Shown piece by piece: positions 1 to 6,583 of a DNA stretch of 14,951 nucleotides. Position 1 is the stretch's first letter. Every line of letters starts with the position of its first letter. The translations under genes and the position numbers were made by a program. Origin of the DNA: JAZDLM01 sp043801895 (GTDB lineage: Bacteria > Patescibacteriota > Kazan-3B-28); contig JAZDLM010000026.1 of the NCBI GenBank assembly GCA_043801895.1, positions 1-14,951 on the forward strand, in the 5' to 3' direction. The notes beneath the pieces were generated by a model. That model saw only the letters and a program-made list of their open reading frames with translations. It was not told the origin of the DNA and did no database searches.

Positions 1-3000
1 CCGCTAGTCTGGCGTCCAAAGAAAGCTTTGAGACCAAGGCTACCCCGCGAGTTTATCTTAAAACTTACGGACTCTATGGCTGGGACTGCGGTCGGCCGAA
101 GACGGTCCCGATCCAACTCGGTCTGCCGAAAGAGGAACAGCCGTCGTCTTGGTCGGTGCGCGACGAACTTGATTGGGACTACTGTGGCCCCACTTTGCGC
201 TACGCGCCAATTAAACAACATAAGACACCCGACCTATCCTCGTACATTTACTCACCCCAGGCCACTCAGGTGCTCGACGCTAAGGACAACGCTGTCGCCA
301 CCTATCTCGATTTGAGCGAGGGTCAAGCCGTATTTGAGTTGGTCTATCGCAGTGGTCGCTATGCTCCTTACCTCGAGCTGGAAGCCTTTACCGATCTAGC
401 GCAGACGATTTACACTCGCAAAATCGTCCCTTTCCAGGATCAGCTCGGTGATCAAGTGGACATCAGCGACTCAGCCTGGCAGCAAGGCAAGATCAAATAC
501 CAAACTAGCTTCTCGGCCGAGAAACTTACTCCCGATCAAGACCAGCTCATCACAGTTGATATTACCGCCCAAGACGCTGCCACCGGCTTAGTACACGATG
601 CCAACTACCAGCGGGTTCGGGTGTGGGCTTATCCCCTAGCCTATTACGCGCAGTATCAGCAGCCACCCTTCCGGCCGTTCGTGATTACTTCGCTAAGGAA
701 AGGTATTCTCGAGGCTCCCGGAGAGTTTGTGATCCCGAACATGGGTACCGGGAACGAATCTCAGCAGATTTTATACAAAGGCGCCAAGTATATCGAAACC
801 GACTTGATCGATGGCGGGGCTTCGGTGCAGTTTAAATACAATGGTAAATATCGGCTGAATAACCAATTGGTTTTTATTGTCCAGCCGGCTAATTACTACT
901 ACGCCTATACTTTTGACCAGCTCGGAATGAGCGCGTTCGAACAAGACTCGGTCAATCCTTACATTCATCGAGAGTACAACACGACCGAAATTAGCAGCCG
1001 AGCTTTGGCCAGCCTCCCCGACCAGCCCGACTTACCCAAATTGCTGAAAGAGGCAGATTTGCTGGGAGACTGGAAATCCAAATACAATTTCCTGTATGAA
1101 CAGTGGATGGATAGCGATGCTATCAGCTCAGGAGTGTACACGGTTTCAATTTTGCCGATCGATGTGCCAACCGCCGGGACCGGGCGGACCTTTGCTGGCT
1201 TCTCGGTCAACCATCGCTATAGCACTTGGTGGATTATTTCATTAGCCACCACTTTGTTAGTTTTGAGCGGTGTGTGGCTGATATGGTTGCGCCGGCGCAA
1301 AATGCGGGTTCAATTGGCTCGACCAACTTGCCAGTCGAACAAATTGCTGCGCCGATTAAAGCCTACCGGTAAGCTAGTTGTTTATACCGGGCTGGCAATT
1401 GTTGTCATGGTGGCGATGGTAGCTCCATTGTCCCAGTCCGCTGAACTGCCGTTGCCGGGCCTACAAGACAGTACGCCTCCACCCAATCAACAGCAGGCTG
1501 GCGCAGACTCGGGCTACCGATTGGATATTACCTTTGAGGATGGCAAATTAAACCCTCGAGTTGAAGGCGTCTCTAGGGGTACGGTCAGAGTATTGGATAA
1601 AAACGGTAAACAATTACCAGTCGAGGGCGGGGTGCTTCTAGCCCAAGGGGTACTCAATTTTAACTTACTGAGCGGCACTAAGAAGTTGCTAGATTTTCAC
1701 GATAACTACGGTGAAATTCGCGGGACCGAGAGCGTGCGCAGCTCCACATTGAAAGCTGCAGTGATCGAGGCGATCCAAAAACCAGACACCGAGGAAGCTA
1801 ACTGGTGGGTAGAGCAAGTCGAGGCAGACGCTCGCGATATCGTCGGCGCCAACTTTGGTAAGCAGCGGGCTGATAGTATCATTAACCAGCTCCGTGAAGG
1901 CTTTACTGAGAACTACACCGAGCTGGTGGAAACCACCCCGGCTGTAAATATCTGGGAGCCGGGTTGCGCCAAGAGTGGATTTGGCGGTACCACCAATTGT
2001 TCGCAAATTTTAATTCTGCACAATGGCGAAGCCAGCTTTGAATACATCAACCACGGCTATCCCACCTCACGATACATTTCCTTCTCCGCAGTGGCCGATG
2101 AGGTTAAAACTAGCGACCTAGCTTTGTATGACACGATTGATTACCAGTCGTACGATCCGGATAACTATCGCTCAGGTTCATCGGCCGATCTGGCTTACAA
2201 GCTTGGGATGCCGTTCGGACTATTAGATCGCGGGATCGATTCTTTGACTGACCCACGTTCGTTTACCTGGGCTACTCTGCCAGGCGCGCTCAATGTGGCG
2301 AAATCATTTCCATTCGGCGATTACAATCAATTTACATCGCCACAATTAACCAGCTCCACCCAAACTCTTCTGGGCTATTATTACCAGATCAAACCAAGTC
2401 TTCGCCGCATTCGGCCGATCGCCGGTCAGCGGTTCCAGTTGACCATTGAGCCAAAACTTTTGCCCGGGTATACCCTGCCGGTCGATATTCAGAATCAAGC
2501 TACTTTGCGAATTCTGCCCGGCTATGACCCAGACGATAAAAACGAAAACGCGGTGGGTACCAAAACTTACCCGGCCGGATTCATGTCGGCGGAATCGGCG
2601 GGGTTAAGTTATGAAGCTCAATTTAAGATTGGGGCTCAGCCCGTTACGCTTAACCTAGAGGCCACCGGCGAGCCGTCAGCTATTCCCTACCTAAGATTCG
2701 AATTGGAAGTGGTGAGCGCGGCCGGTTACCCGGATTATCTTAAGTTCGAAGACATTATTACCGAAGCGGCAGCCCACCCGGGCTCACAGCGCTCGGCTTC
2801 TATCCGTCGCGACCTAAGCCCGACTACTATGCAAGCCTCGCTGGTTATCCCACTGCAGTCTGATACTTGGTGGACTGCGTTGCGTGGGCATGACGCATTC
2901 AGGGTAGGCTGGTGGCAGCTGGCCAATCAGGCTCTTCAGCTAATTTTTGGCGGTATGATATTGCTGATGTTGCGCCGCAAGTTTATTAAGAAATTGAAAT

Positions 3001-3002
3001 GA
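1..3002 (+). CDS. 5'-truncated multi-pass membrane-anchored protein, unknown function, apparent two-module fusion
   Basis: The reading frame is open from base 3 to the TGA at 3000-3002, so the start lies outside the window; the first in-frame GTG (156) is internal and is not a convincing start. The 999 visible residues fall into two ectodomain modules. Module A (about 1-405) is rich in beta-type sequence and ends in a membrane helix (409-429, then RRRK). A basic cytoplasmic loop (430-457) leads to a second, signal-like helix (458-475, ending AMVAPLSQSA). Module B (about 480-965) ends in a third helix (970-990) and a tail rich in Arg and Lys. The predicted topology is outside-TM-inside-TM-outside-TM-inside. 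Module A is co-linear with the ectodomain of the next gene: YQRVRVWAYPL matches YQRVKIRAIPL, and FIVQPANYYY matches ITVQPTNYYL. I recognise no catalytic motif. The stop overlaps the next start (ATGA), which suggests translational coupling. Confidence 0.85.
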   Translation, partial: ASLASKESFETKATPRVYLKTYGLYGWDCGRPKTVPIQLGLPKEEQPSSWSVRDELDWDYCGPTLRYAPIKQHKTPDLSSYIYSPQATQVLDAKDNAVATYLDLSEGQAVFELVYRSGRYAPYLELEAFTDLAQTIYTRKIVPFQDQLGDQVDISDSAWQQGKIKYQTSFSAEKLTPDQDQLITVDITAQDAATGLVHDANYQRVRVWAYPLAYYAQYQQPPFRPFVITSLRKGILEAPGEFVIPNMGTGNESQQILYKGAKYIETDLIDGGASVQFKYNGKYRLNNQLVFIVQPANYYYAYTFDQLGMSAFEQDSVNPYIHREYNTTEISSRALASLPDQPDLPKLLKEADLLGDWKSKYNFLYEQWMDSDAISSGVYTVSILPIDVPTAGTGRTFAGFSVNHRYSTWWIISLATTLLVLSGVWLIWLRRRKMRVQLARPTCQSNKLLRRLKPTGKLVVYTGLAIVVMVAMVAPLSQSAELPLPGLQDSTPPPNQQQAGADSGYRLDITFEDGKLNPRVEGVSRGTVRVLDKNGKQLPVEGGVLLAQGVLNFNLLSGTKKLLDFHDNYGEIRGTESVRSSTLKAAVIEAIQKPDTEEANWWVEQVEADARDIVGANFGKQRADSIINQLREGFTENYTELVETTPAVNIWEPGCAKSGFGGTTNCSQILILHNGEASFEYINHGYPTSRYISFSAVADEVKTSDLALYDTIDYQSYDPDNYRSGSSADLAYKLGMPFGLLDRGIDSLTDPRSFTWATLPGALNVAKSFPFGDYNQFTSPQLTSSTQTLLGYYYQIKPSLRRIRPIAGQRFQLTIEPKLLPGYTLPVDIQNQATLRILPGYDPDDKNENAVGTKTYPAGFMSAESAGLSYEAQFKIGAQPVTLNLEATGEPSAIPYLRFELEVVSAAGYPDYLKFEDIITEAAAHPGSQRSASIRRDLSPTTMQASLVIPLQSDTWWTALRGHDAFRVGWWQLANQALQLIFGGMILLMLRRKFIKKLK

Positions 3003-4765
3003 AGCTAAGCCTCAAACAAAAAAAGATCCTCGGCTGGGCGGCGCTTGGGCTAGTGATCGCCGGGGCTTTAGTGTGGTGGGTTTGGCTTAAGCCGGCTCCG
3101 GCCATTGAAGACCGCACCCTGATCAAGAAGACCGACGAACACACCTATGAGCTGGGCTGGAAGTTTACCAAGCCGATCTACGCCGATATTGTTCAGTCGT
3201 CGATCCAAGGCGACATCTTTTTGCTAGCTGACGGCCAGCGGGTCAACGAGGTCCCGGTCGGTTTGTTTACTGAGCGTGGGAGTAATTTGGTGGTCAATAT
3301 TTCGGCTACTCCGGCCGAATCTAAAAAATCGGTCACTGCTTCGGGCCGCTGGGAGATGTTGACCTATTTAGCTTCGCCTAGTCCCGAACGCTCCTCGGCC
3401 CCCCCCTCGCTTAATTACCAGTTCGACTTCACTAACGGCACCGACGCTCTGTCGGGAACACTTCAGAACCTAACCGTGGCGACTAATGATCAAAGCCCGT
3501 TTTACTTCTCGCGCTACCCGGCAGCTGGCCTAATCCATTTTGAATATGTCTACGGCAATTCTCGAGCTGTGCCCGAGGTTAACTTTAGAGCCGAAGTTCA
3601 ATTTGTCGGAGGGACCAGCCAGCTCGCTAAAACGATCCATTTCGATCCTCCGCCGCTGATCGGCGATGTCCGCGGAATCAAGGTCCACTCTGATCAGAAC
3701 TTCTACTACGATGTCGAGCTAGTCCCAACCTCGTGGCGGGTGAAATATAACAAATATACTCTCAACGATGGCTGTTACAAAGACGAAAGTTGCATTGTCG
3801 ATGTGGATGAAGAGGCGGTATTAATTCGAGTGACCGCCCGCAACAAACTCACCGGCAAGATCGAAACCAATCCTTATCAACGGGTTAAGATCCGAGCCAT
3901 TCCCCTGTTTTATGTTAACCCAGAAGACAACACCCATTTCGAATTCCCCGGTCGGCTCTTCCCGAAACTCAGCCAGCGGTTTAGTGATTTCCCGGATTGG
4001 TTCAAGGAATTTGTTCGCCAGCTAGATAGCGAGGGCAGTGCCACGGCTGACAACCTTGGCACTATCACCCATCTTGACGACACCTTTGTCTCGAGATGGG
4101 CCAATGTGTTTTATTGGTTCGCCTATCACAAGATCCCCTCAGATAAATACACCGACTCACAGCAAGTCTCCGAGATGGATATCGATTTGGTCGATGGCTA
4201 TGGCGAAACCTTATTCCTGCTCAATACCCACTATGCTGACGCCGATGTAATTACTCAGTGGGTGAACGATCCGATCACTTTCGAGGCGACCATTGAAAAG
4301 GAGGCCAAGGACCAGATCGTTCGGGATGCAGCGATCAACGCCAAACTCAAGGGACAAGGTTATCCCCATGTACTAATCACGGTTCAGCCAACCAACTATT
4401 ATCTCAAGGGCGAACCCTTATGCGCCGGAGGCTATGCGAGCACGGGAGAGTACCGTGAGCTGGCGAAAATTTGTCTGCCTGAGAAAACCGCCGCTGAAAC
4501 AAACCGCGATTTCCTTTATCGCTCATGGCGTCCTGGTAGCACTCTCACCGACCAGGTCTATACCATTGTAGCGATGTCGCCAGAAGAGCTGCTGCGGTCA
4601 GATGAGGTCATGAAAGTCACCCGTAAGCATTTCTGGCCGTGGTCTGTCCTACTGTTTCTCGCCGCGCAGGTGGCCAAGCTTTTGATCGGCGGGTTGATGA
4701 TCTGGAAGTTCCGGTATAAAGCTGCTCGCCCGAGCGCACTAAAACCAAACCGCCATGCTCAATAA
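2999..4765 (+). CDS. Bitopic membrane-anchored protein, paralogue of module A of the upstream gene, unknown function
   Basis: The 588-residue protein starts at the ATG of an ATGA overlap with the preceding stop. It is anchored at both ends: an uncleaved N-terminal helix at about residues 11-28 (LGWAALGLVIAGALVWWVW, preceded by basic residues) and a C-terminal helix at about 546-569 with a basic tail. The roughly 510 residues between them should lie outside the cytoplasm. They share ordered landmarks with the upstream protein: PAAGLIHFEYVYG with SEGQAVFELVYRS, LTGKIETNPYQRVKIRAIPL with its counterpart, VLITVQPTNYYL, and DFLYRSW followed by VYTIVAM just before the last helix. This indicates duplication of one domain architecture. 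Two nearby Cys (GCYKDESC) might form a disulfide. I recognise no enzyme motif. The last 11 bases overlap the start of the next gene, so the three genes look like one operon and perhaps one complex. Confidence 0.87.
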   Translation: MKLSLKQKKILGWAALGLVIAGALVWWVWLKPAPAIEDRTLIKKTDEHTYELGWKFTKPIYADIVQSSIQGDIFLLADGQRVNEVPVGLFTERGSNLVVNISATPAESKKSVTASGRWEMLTYLASPSPERSSAPPSLNYQFDFTNGTDALSGTLQNLTVATNDQSPFYFSRYPAAGLIHFEYVYGNSRAVPEVNFRAEVQFVGGTSQLAKTIHFDPPPLIGDVRGIKVHSDQNFYYDVELVPTSWRVKYNKYTLNDGCYKDESCIVDVDEEAVLIRVTARNKLTGKIETNPYQRVKIRAIPLFYVNPEDNTHFEFPGRLFPKLSQRFSDFPDWFKEFVRQLDSEGSATADNLGTITHLDDTFVSRWANVFYWFAYHKIPSDKYTDSQQVSEMDIDLVDGYGETLFLLNTHYADADVITQWVNDPITFEATIEKEAKDQIVRDAAINAKLKGQGYPHVLITVQPTNYYLKGEPLCAGGYASTGEYRELAKICLPEKTAAETNRDFLYRSWRPGSTLTDQVYTIVAMSPEELLRSDEVMKVTRKHFWPWSVLLFLAAQVAKLLIGGLMIWKFRYKAARPSALKPNRHAQ

Positions 4766-5078
4766 ACAATATCAATCCAGCCCGCTACATCTACACTTAA
4801 TCGCTCTGATTTTGGGCGGCTATCTATTGTTAGTGGGCGTGATTTACTATCATGAGCACATCAACTTGGCGCTGGTTGAGCCGTCGGTGGCTGCTACCGA
4901 GATCGCCAATATTAACACCGTGATGCTCCCTTCTGCGTCGGCCAACGAGTATGCTCAAAGCCTGGTCGACGATCCGAGTAATTTTCAGAACTCTTCATCA
5001 GTTGATACTGGCGATCTATTGCCGGCGGCTGCTTGGGCACAACAAAACCGCCCACCCGAGTTTTTGATGGGTTTCTAA
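4755..5078 (+). CDS. Small single-pass membrane protein, third gene of the cassette, unknown function
   Basis: This 107-residue protein starts at ATG 4755 inside the last codons of the preceding gene (11-base overlap, +1 frame), typical of coupled translation. Residues about 14-31 (LIALILGGYLLLVGVIYY) form one hydrophobic helix after a short, mildly basic N-terminus, so the remaining 75 or so residues should face outside. That part is low in complexity: Ala, Ser and Asn rich with acidic patches and the ending PPEFLMGF, and it has no Cys. No family is recognised. Its position suggests an accessory or assembly subunit for the two large anchored proteins upstream. It is the last gene before the terminator at 5187-5212. 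Confidence 0.75.
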   Translation: MLNKQYQSSPLHLHLIALILGGYLLLVGVIYYHEHINLALVEPSVAATEIANINTVMLPSASANEYAQSLVDDPSNFQNSSSVDTGDLLPAAAWAQQNRPPEFLMGF

Positions 5079-5186
5079 ATCAAGGTATTACATATTTGCA
5101 CGGTCGTACATATACGTAATACACTAGTCAGCGCGGCTTACGGCTACTGTTCACGATCGTGAGCGTTGGCAGCCAATCGTCACTCG

Positions 5187-5212
5187 AAGCTCCTAGTAGT
5201 TGGGGCTTTTTT
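5187..5212 (+). terminator. Intrinsic terminator of the membrane-protein cassette
   Basis: A 7-bp stem (AAGCTCC with GGGGCTT, one G-T pair) is followed by a run of six T. It lies 108 bases after the last cassette stop. The spacer 5079-5186 also holds a 10-bp palindrome (CACGATCGTG near 5153) and a bulged inverted repeat (TATTAC ... GTAATA near 5086-5124), whose roles are unclear. Confidence 0.6.
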
Positions 5213-5220
5213 GGTACAAT
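5212..5220 (+). promoter_or_regulatory. Extended -10 promoter for the 34-codon ORF
   Basis: TGG followed by TACAAT fits an extended -10 (TGn-TATAAT). There is no good -35 at the proper distance because that position is occupied by the preceding terminator stem. The predicted start is near 5227, giving a leader of about 50 bases that contains a small hairpin (AGGCG / CGCCT, near 5244-5260). Confidence 0.4.
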
Positions 5221-5275
5221 GAAAGCACCTATGGTATTTGCCTTAGGCGTACATCCGCCTTCTTGGAGGTGTGTC

Positions 5276-5380
5276 ATGCGTCATCGTCGCGATGGCGGTA
5301 GCATCGGTGGTGCGTCCAATGCCACTTGCGGCGGGGCCACCATCCATCTGCAGCAGCACCATGCCATCGTGCGCTGCTAG
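5276..5380 (+). CDS. Candidate 34-residue small protein
   Basis: ATG 5276 has a strong Shine-Dalgarno (GGAGGT, 5265-5270) at 5-base spacing and a stop at 5378-5380. The peptide is basic and Gly/His rich (starts MRHRRDGGS, ends HHAIVRC) with two Cys. It has no membrane segment and matches no family I recognise. Support comes from the layout: its own extended -10 directly after a terminator, a good ribosome-binding site, and a GC-rich hairpin 56 bases downstream. Two other small ORFs in this window (10517 and 10871) have the same promoter-SD-ORF-terminator arrangement. It could instead be a short leader or an RNA gene with a fortuitous ORF. Confidence 0.4.
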   Translation: MRHRRDGGSIGGASNATCGGATIHLQQHHAIVRC

Positions 5381-5435
5381 ATCGGCTGCTGGGGCATCGG
5401 CATCTTCGTTGTCCTTACGCGGCTACAGACAAACA

Positions 5436-5459
5436 GGGCCCCGCAGCAATGTGGGGCTC
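5436..5459. terminator. Hairpin between convergent units (34-codon ORF and tsaB)
   Basis: A 9-bp stem (GGGCCCCGC with GTGGGGCTC, two G-T pairs) has a 6-base loop. It sits between converging transcripts and overlaps the tsaB stop codon (5458-5460). T-tracts are weak on both sides (ATCTCTTT on +, TGTTTGTCT on -), so bidirectional termination is plausible but not certain. Confidence 0.5.
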
Positions 5460-6147
5460 ATCTCTTTGGCTTGGCAATGTTTACCCCGCGGAGATACAGC
5501 GGCATTACGAGAGCAAATTTTTTCGTCTTCTCCCCTGCTCTGCCAACCTGCTTGCCTGCTAACCTGCTCACCCGCTGACCTGCCGTTCTCAGCATTACTG
5601 CTAGCTTGTCGCGACGCGACAGCCCGGGGATATAAATGGTCCCCGCCCCTGTCAGATATTCGTGGATTTGGGGAATTAAGCGATAGTCGTCGATGTAAAC
5701 TCGGCTACCCTTTTTGATCAACTCGGTTAGCCTGATTATCGAAATTAGTCGGGGGGCTTTGGCCTTTTCTTGGGTGAATAATTCGCCGCGTTTGGCGTCC
5801 AGCACGATCAGGTCAGTCTTCGGATAAACCGCACGGATGATGTCAAACTCGCTCATCCCTACCACCGGAATTTTCAGACCGTAGCCGAAGCCATTAGCTA
5901 CCGTGGCCCCTACCCGCAAGCCCGTGAACGAACCGGGGCCGAGGTTGATCACTATGCCACGTAATTGTTTCGGAGTGACTTTCTGCCGATGAAGCAGTTG
6001 GTCGATTTTCGGCAGGAGCTTTTTGGATTGATCGCGATCCGATATCCAGCTTTTGATCTTATCCCCCAGCCCGATGACGGTTTCGGCTTGGGCGGTATCG
6101 ATCGCCAGTATTCTAGCGGCGCTTTTGTTTGATTTGGCTAACGACAT
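5458..6147 (-). CDS. tsaB: tRNA threonylcarbamoyladenosine (t6A37) biosynthesis protein TsaB
   Basis: This is a 229-residue member of the TsaB/YeaZ family, within the usual size of about 220-230. The ASKHA-type N-terminus is clear (ILAIDTA, residues about 13-19), followed by the family signature GPGSFTGLRVG and a C-terminal P-x-YLRG segment. TsaB is the non-catalytic partner that binds TsaD and TsaE in the bacterial complex transferring threonylcarbamoyl to A37 of ANN-decoding tRNAs, in the cytoplasm. TsaD and TsaC are not in this window. The start ATG at 6147 lies 35 bases inside the end of tsaE, and no Shine-Dalgarno is visible, so translation probably depends on coupling. It is the last gene of the minus-strand unit. 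Confidence 0.93.
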   Translation of the reverse strand: MSLAKSNKSAARILAIDTAQAETVIGLGDKIKSWISDRDQSKKLLPKIDQLLHRQKVTPKQLRGIVINLGPGSFTGLRVGATVANGFGYGLKIPVVGMSEFDIIRAVYPKTDLIVLDAKRGELFTQEKAKAPRLISIIRLTELIKKGSRVYIDDYRLIPQIHEYLTGAGTIYIPGLSRRDKLAVMLRTAGQRVSRLAGKQVGRAGEKTKKFALVMPLYLRGVNIAKPKR

Positions 6148-6583
6148 ATTGGCGTGACGCGGGAATAGTGAATATAAATTCGCGAGTTGCGGCCGTCAGT
6201 AGTTGGATCTCTACCCAAATCGTATCATCGGGCAGGGCATTCTTAATATGTTCAGCCCATTCAATTACCGTAATCACCTCTCCCAAACTATCCGCTAAAC
6301 CGGTTTCGCGAATGTCCGTGCCGATCCGATACAGATCAAAGTGATGCAATTCGTGTTTGGTCTTGGGCGAGCGGTAGATCCGCTCCAACACAAAAGTCGG
6401 GCTAGTCACCGCTTTGGTGATGCCCAAACCTTGGGCGAGCCCCTGAGTAAAACTGGTCTTCCCGCTGCCCAGCTCGCCGCAGAGAGCGATGGTTTCATCG
6501 CCCTTAAGTTTCTGGCCGATCAACTTGCCCAACTTCCAAGTGTCGGGCAAGTCGGTAGTAGTAATGCGAATTTCTTTTGTCAT
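6113..6583 (-). CDS. tsaE: tRNA threonylcarbamoyladenosine biosynthesis ATPase TsaE
   Basis: This 156-residue P-loop ATPase belongs to the TsaE/YjeE family. Visible motifs are a Walker A (GELGSGKTSF, about residues 36-45), the family segment SPTFVLE, HHFDLYRIG, and the acidic VIEWAEH block typical of the family. TsaE hydrolyses ATP to reset the TsaB-TsaD complex during t6A37 formation. Adjacency to tsaB is a common bacterial arrangement and supports both calls. The N-terminal stretch before Walker A (ITTTDLPDTWKLGKLIGQKL) matches the normal family start, so the ATG at 6583 is credible even though it lies 80 bases inside the reading frame of the upstream lamin-tail gene. A weak GGGAAG sits upstream of the ATG. 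Confidence 0.93.
   Translation of the reverse strand: MTKEIRITTTDLPDTWKLGKLIGQKLKGDETIALCGELGSGKTSFTQGLAQGLGITKAVTSPTFVLERIYRSPKTKHELHHFDLYRIGTDIRETGLADSLGEVITVIEWAEHIKNALPDDTIWVEIQLLTAATREFIFTIPASRQYVVSQIKQKRR

Noticed and set aside
28..315. 95-codon + strand ORF at the left edge
   Set aside because: It is a shadow of the large membrane-protein frame, which is open from base 3; Arg-rich out-of-frame composition.
4360..4368. DnaA-box-like TTATCCCCA inside the second membrane-protein gene
   Set aside because: A single one-mismatch match in coding sequence, isolated from the cluster; expected by chance.
5271..5717. 148-codon + strand ORF running into tsaB
   Set aside because: Most of it is antisense to tsaB, with a Ser/Ala/Cys-rich shadow composition.
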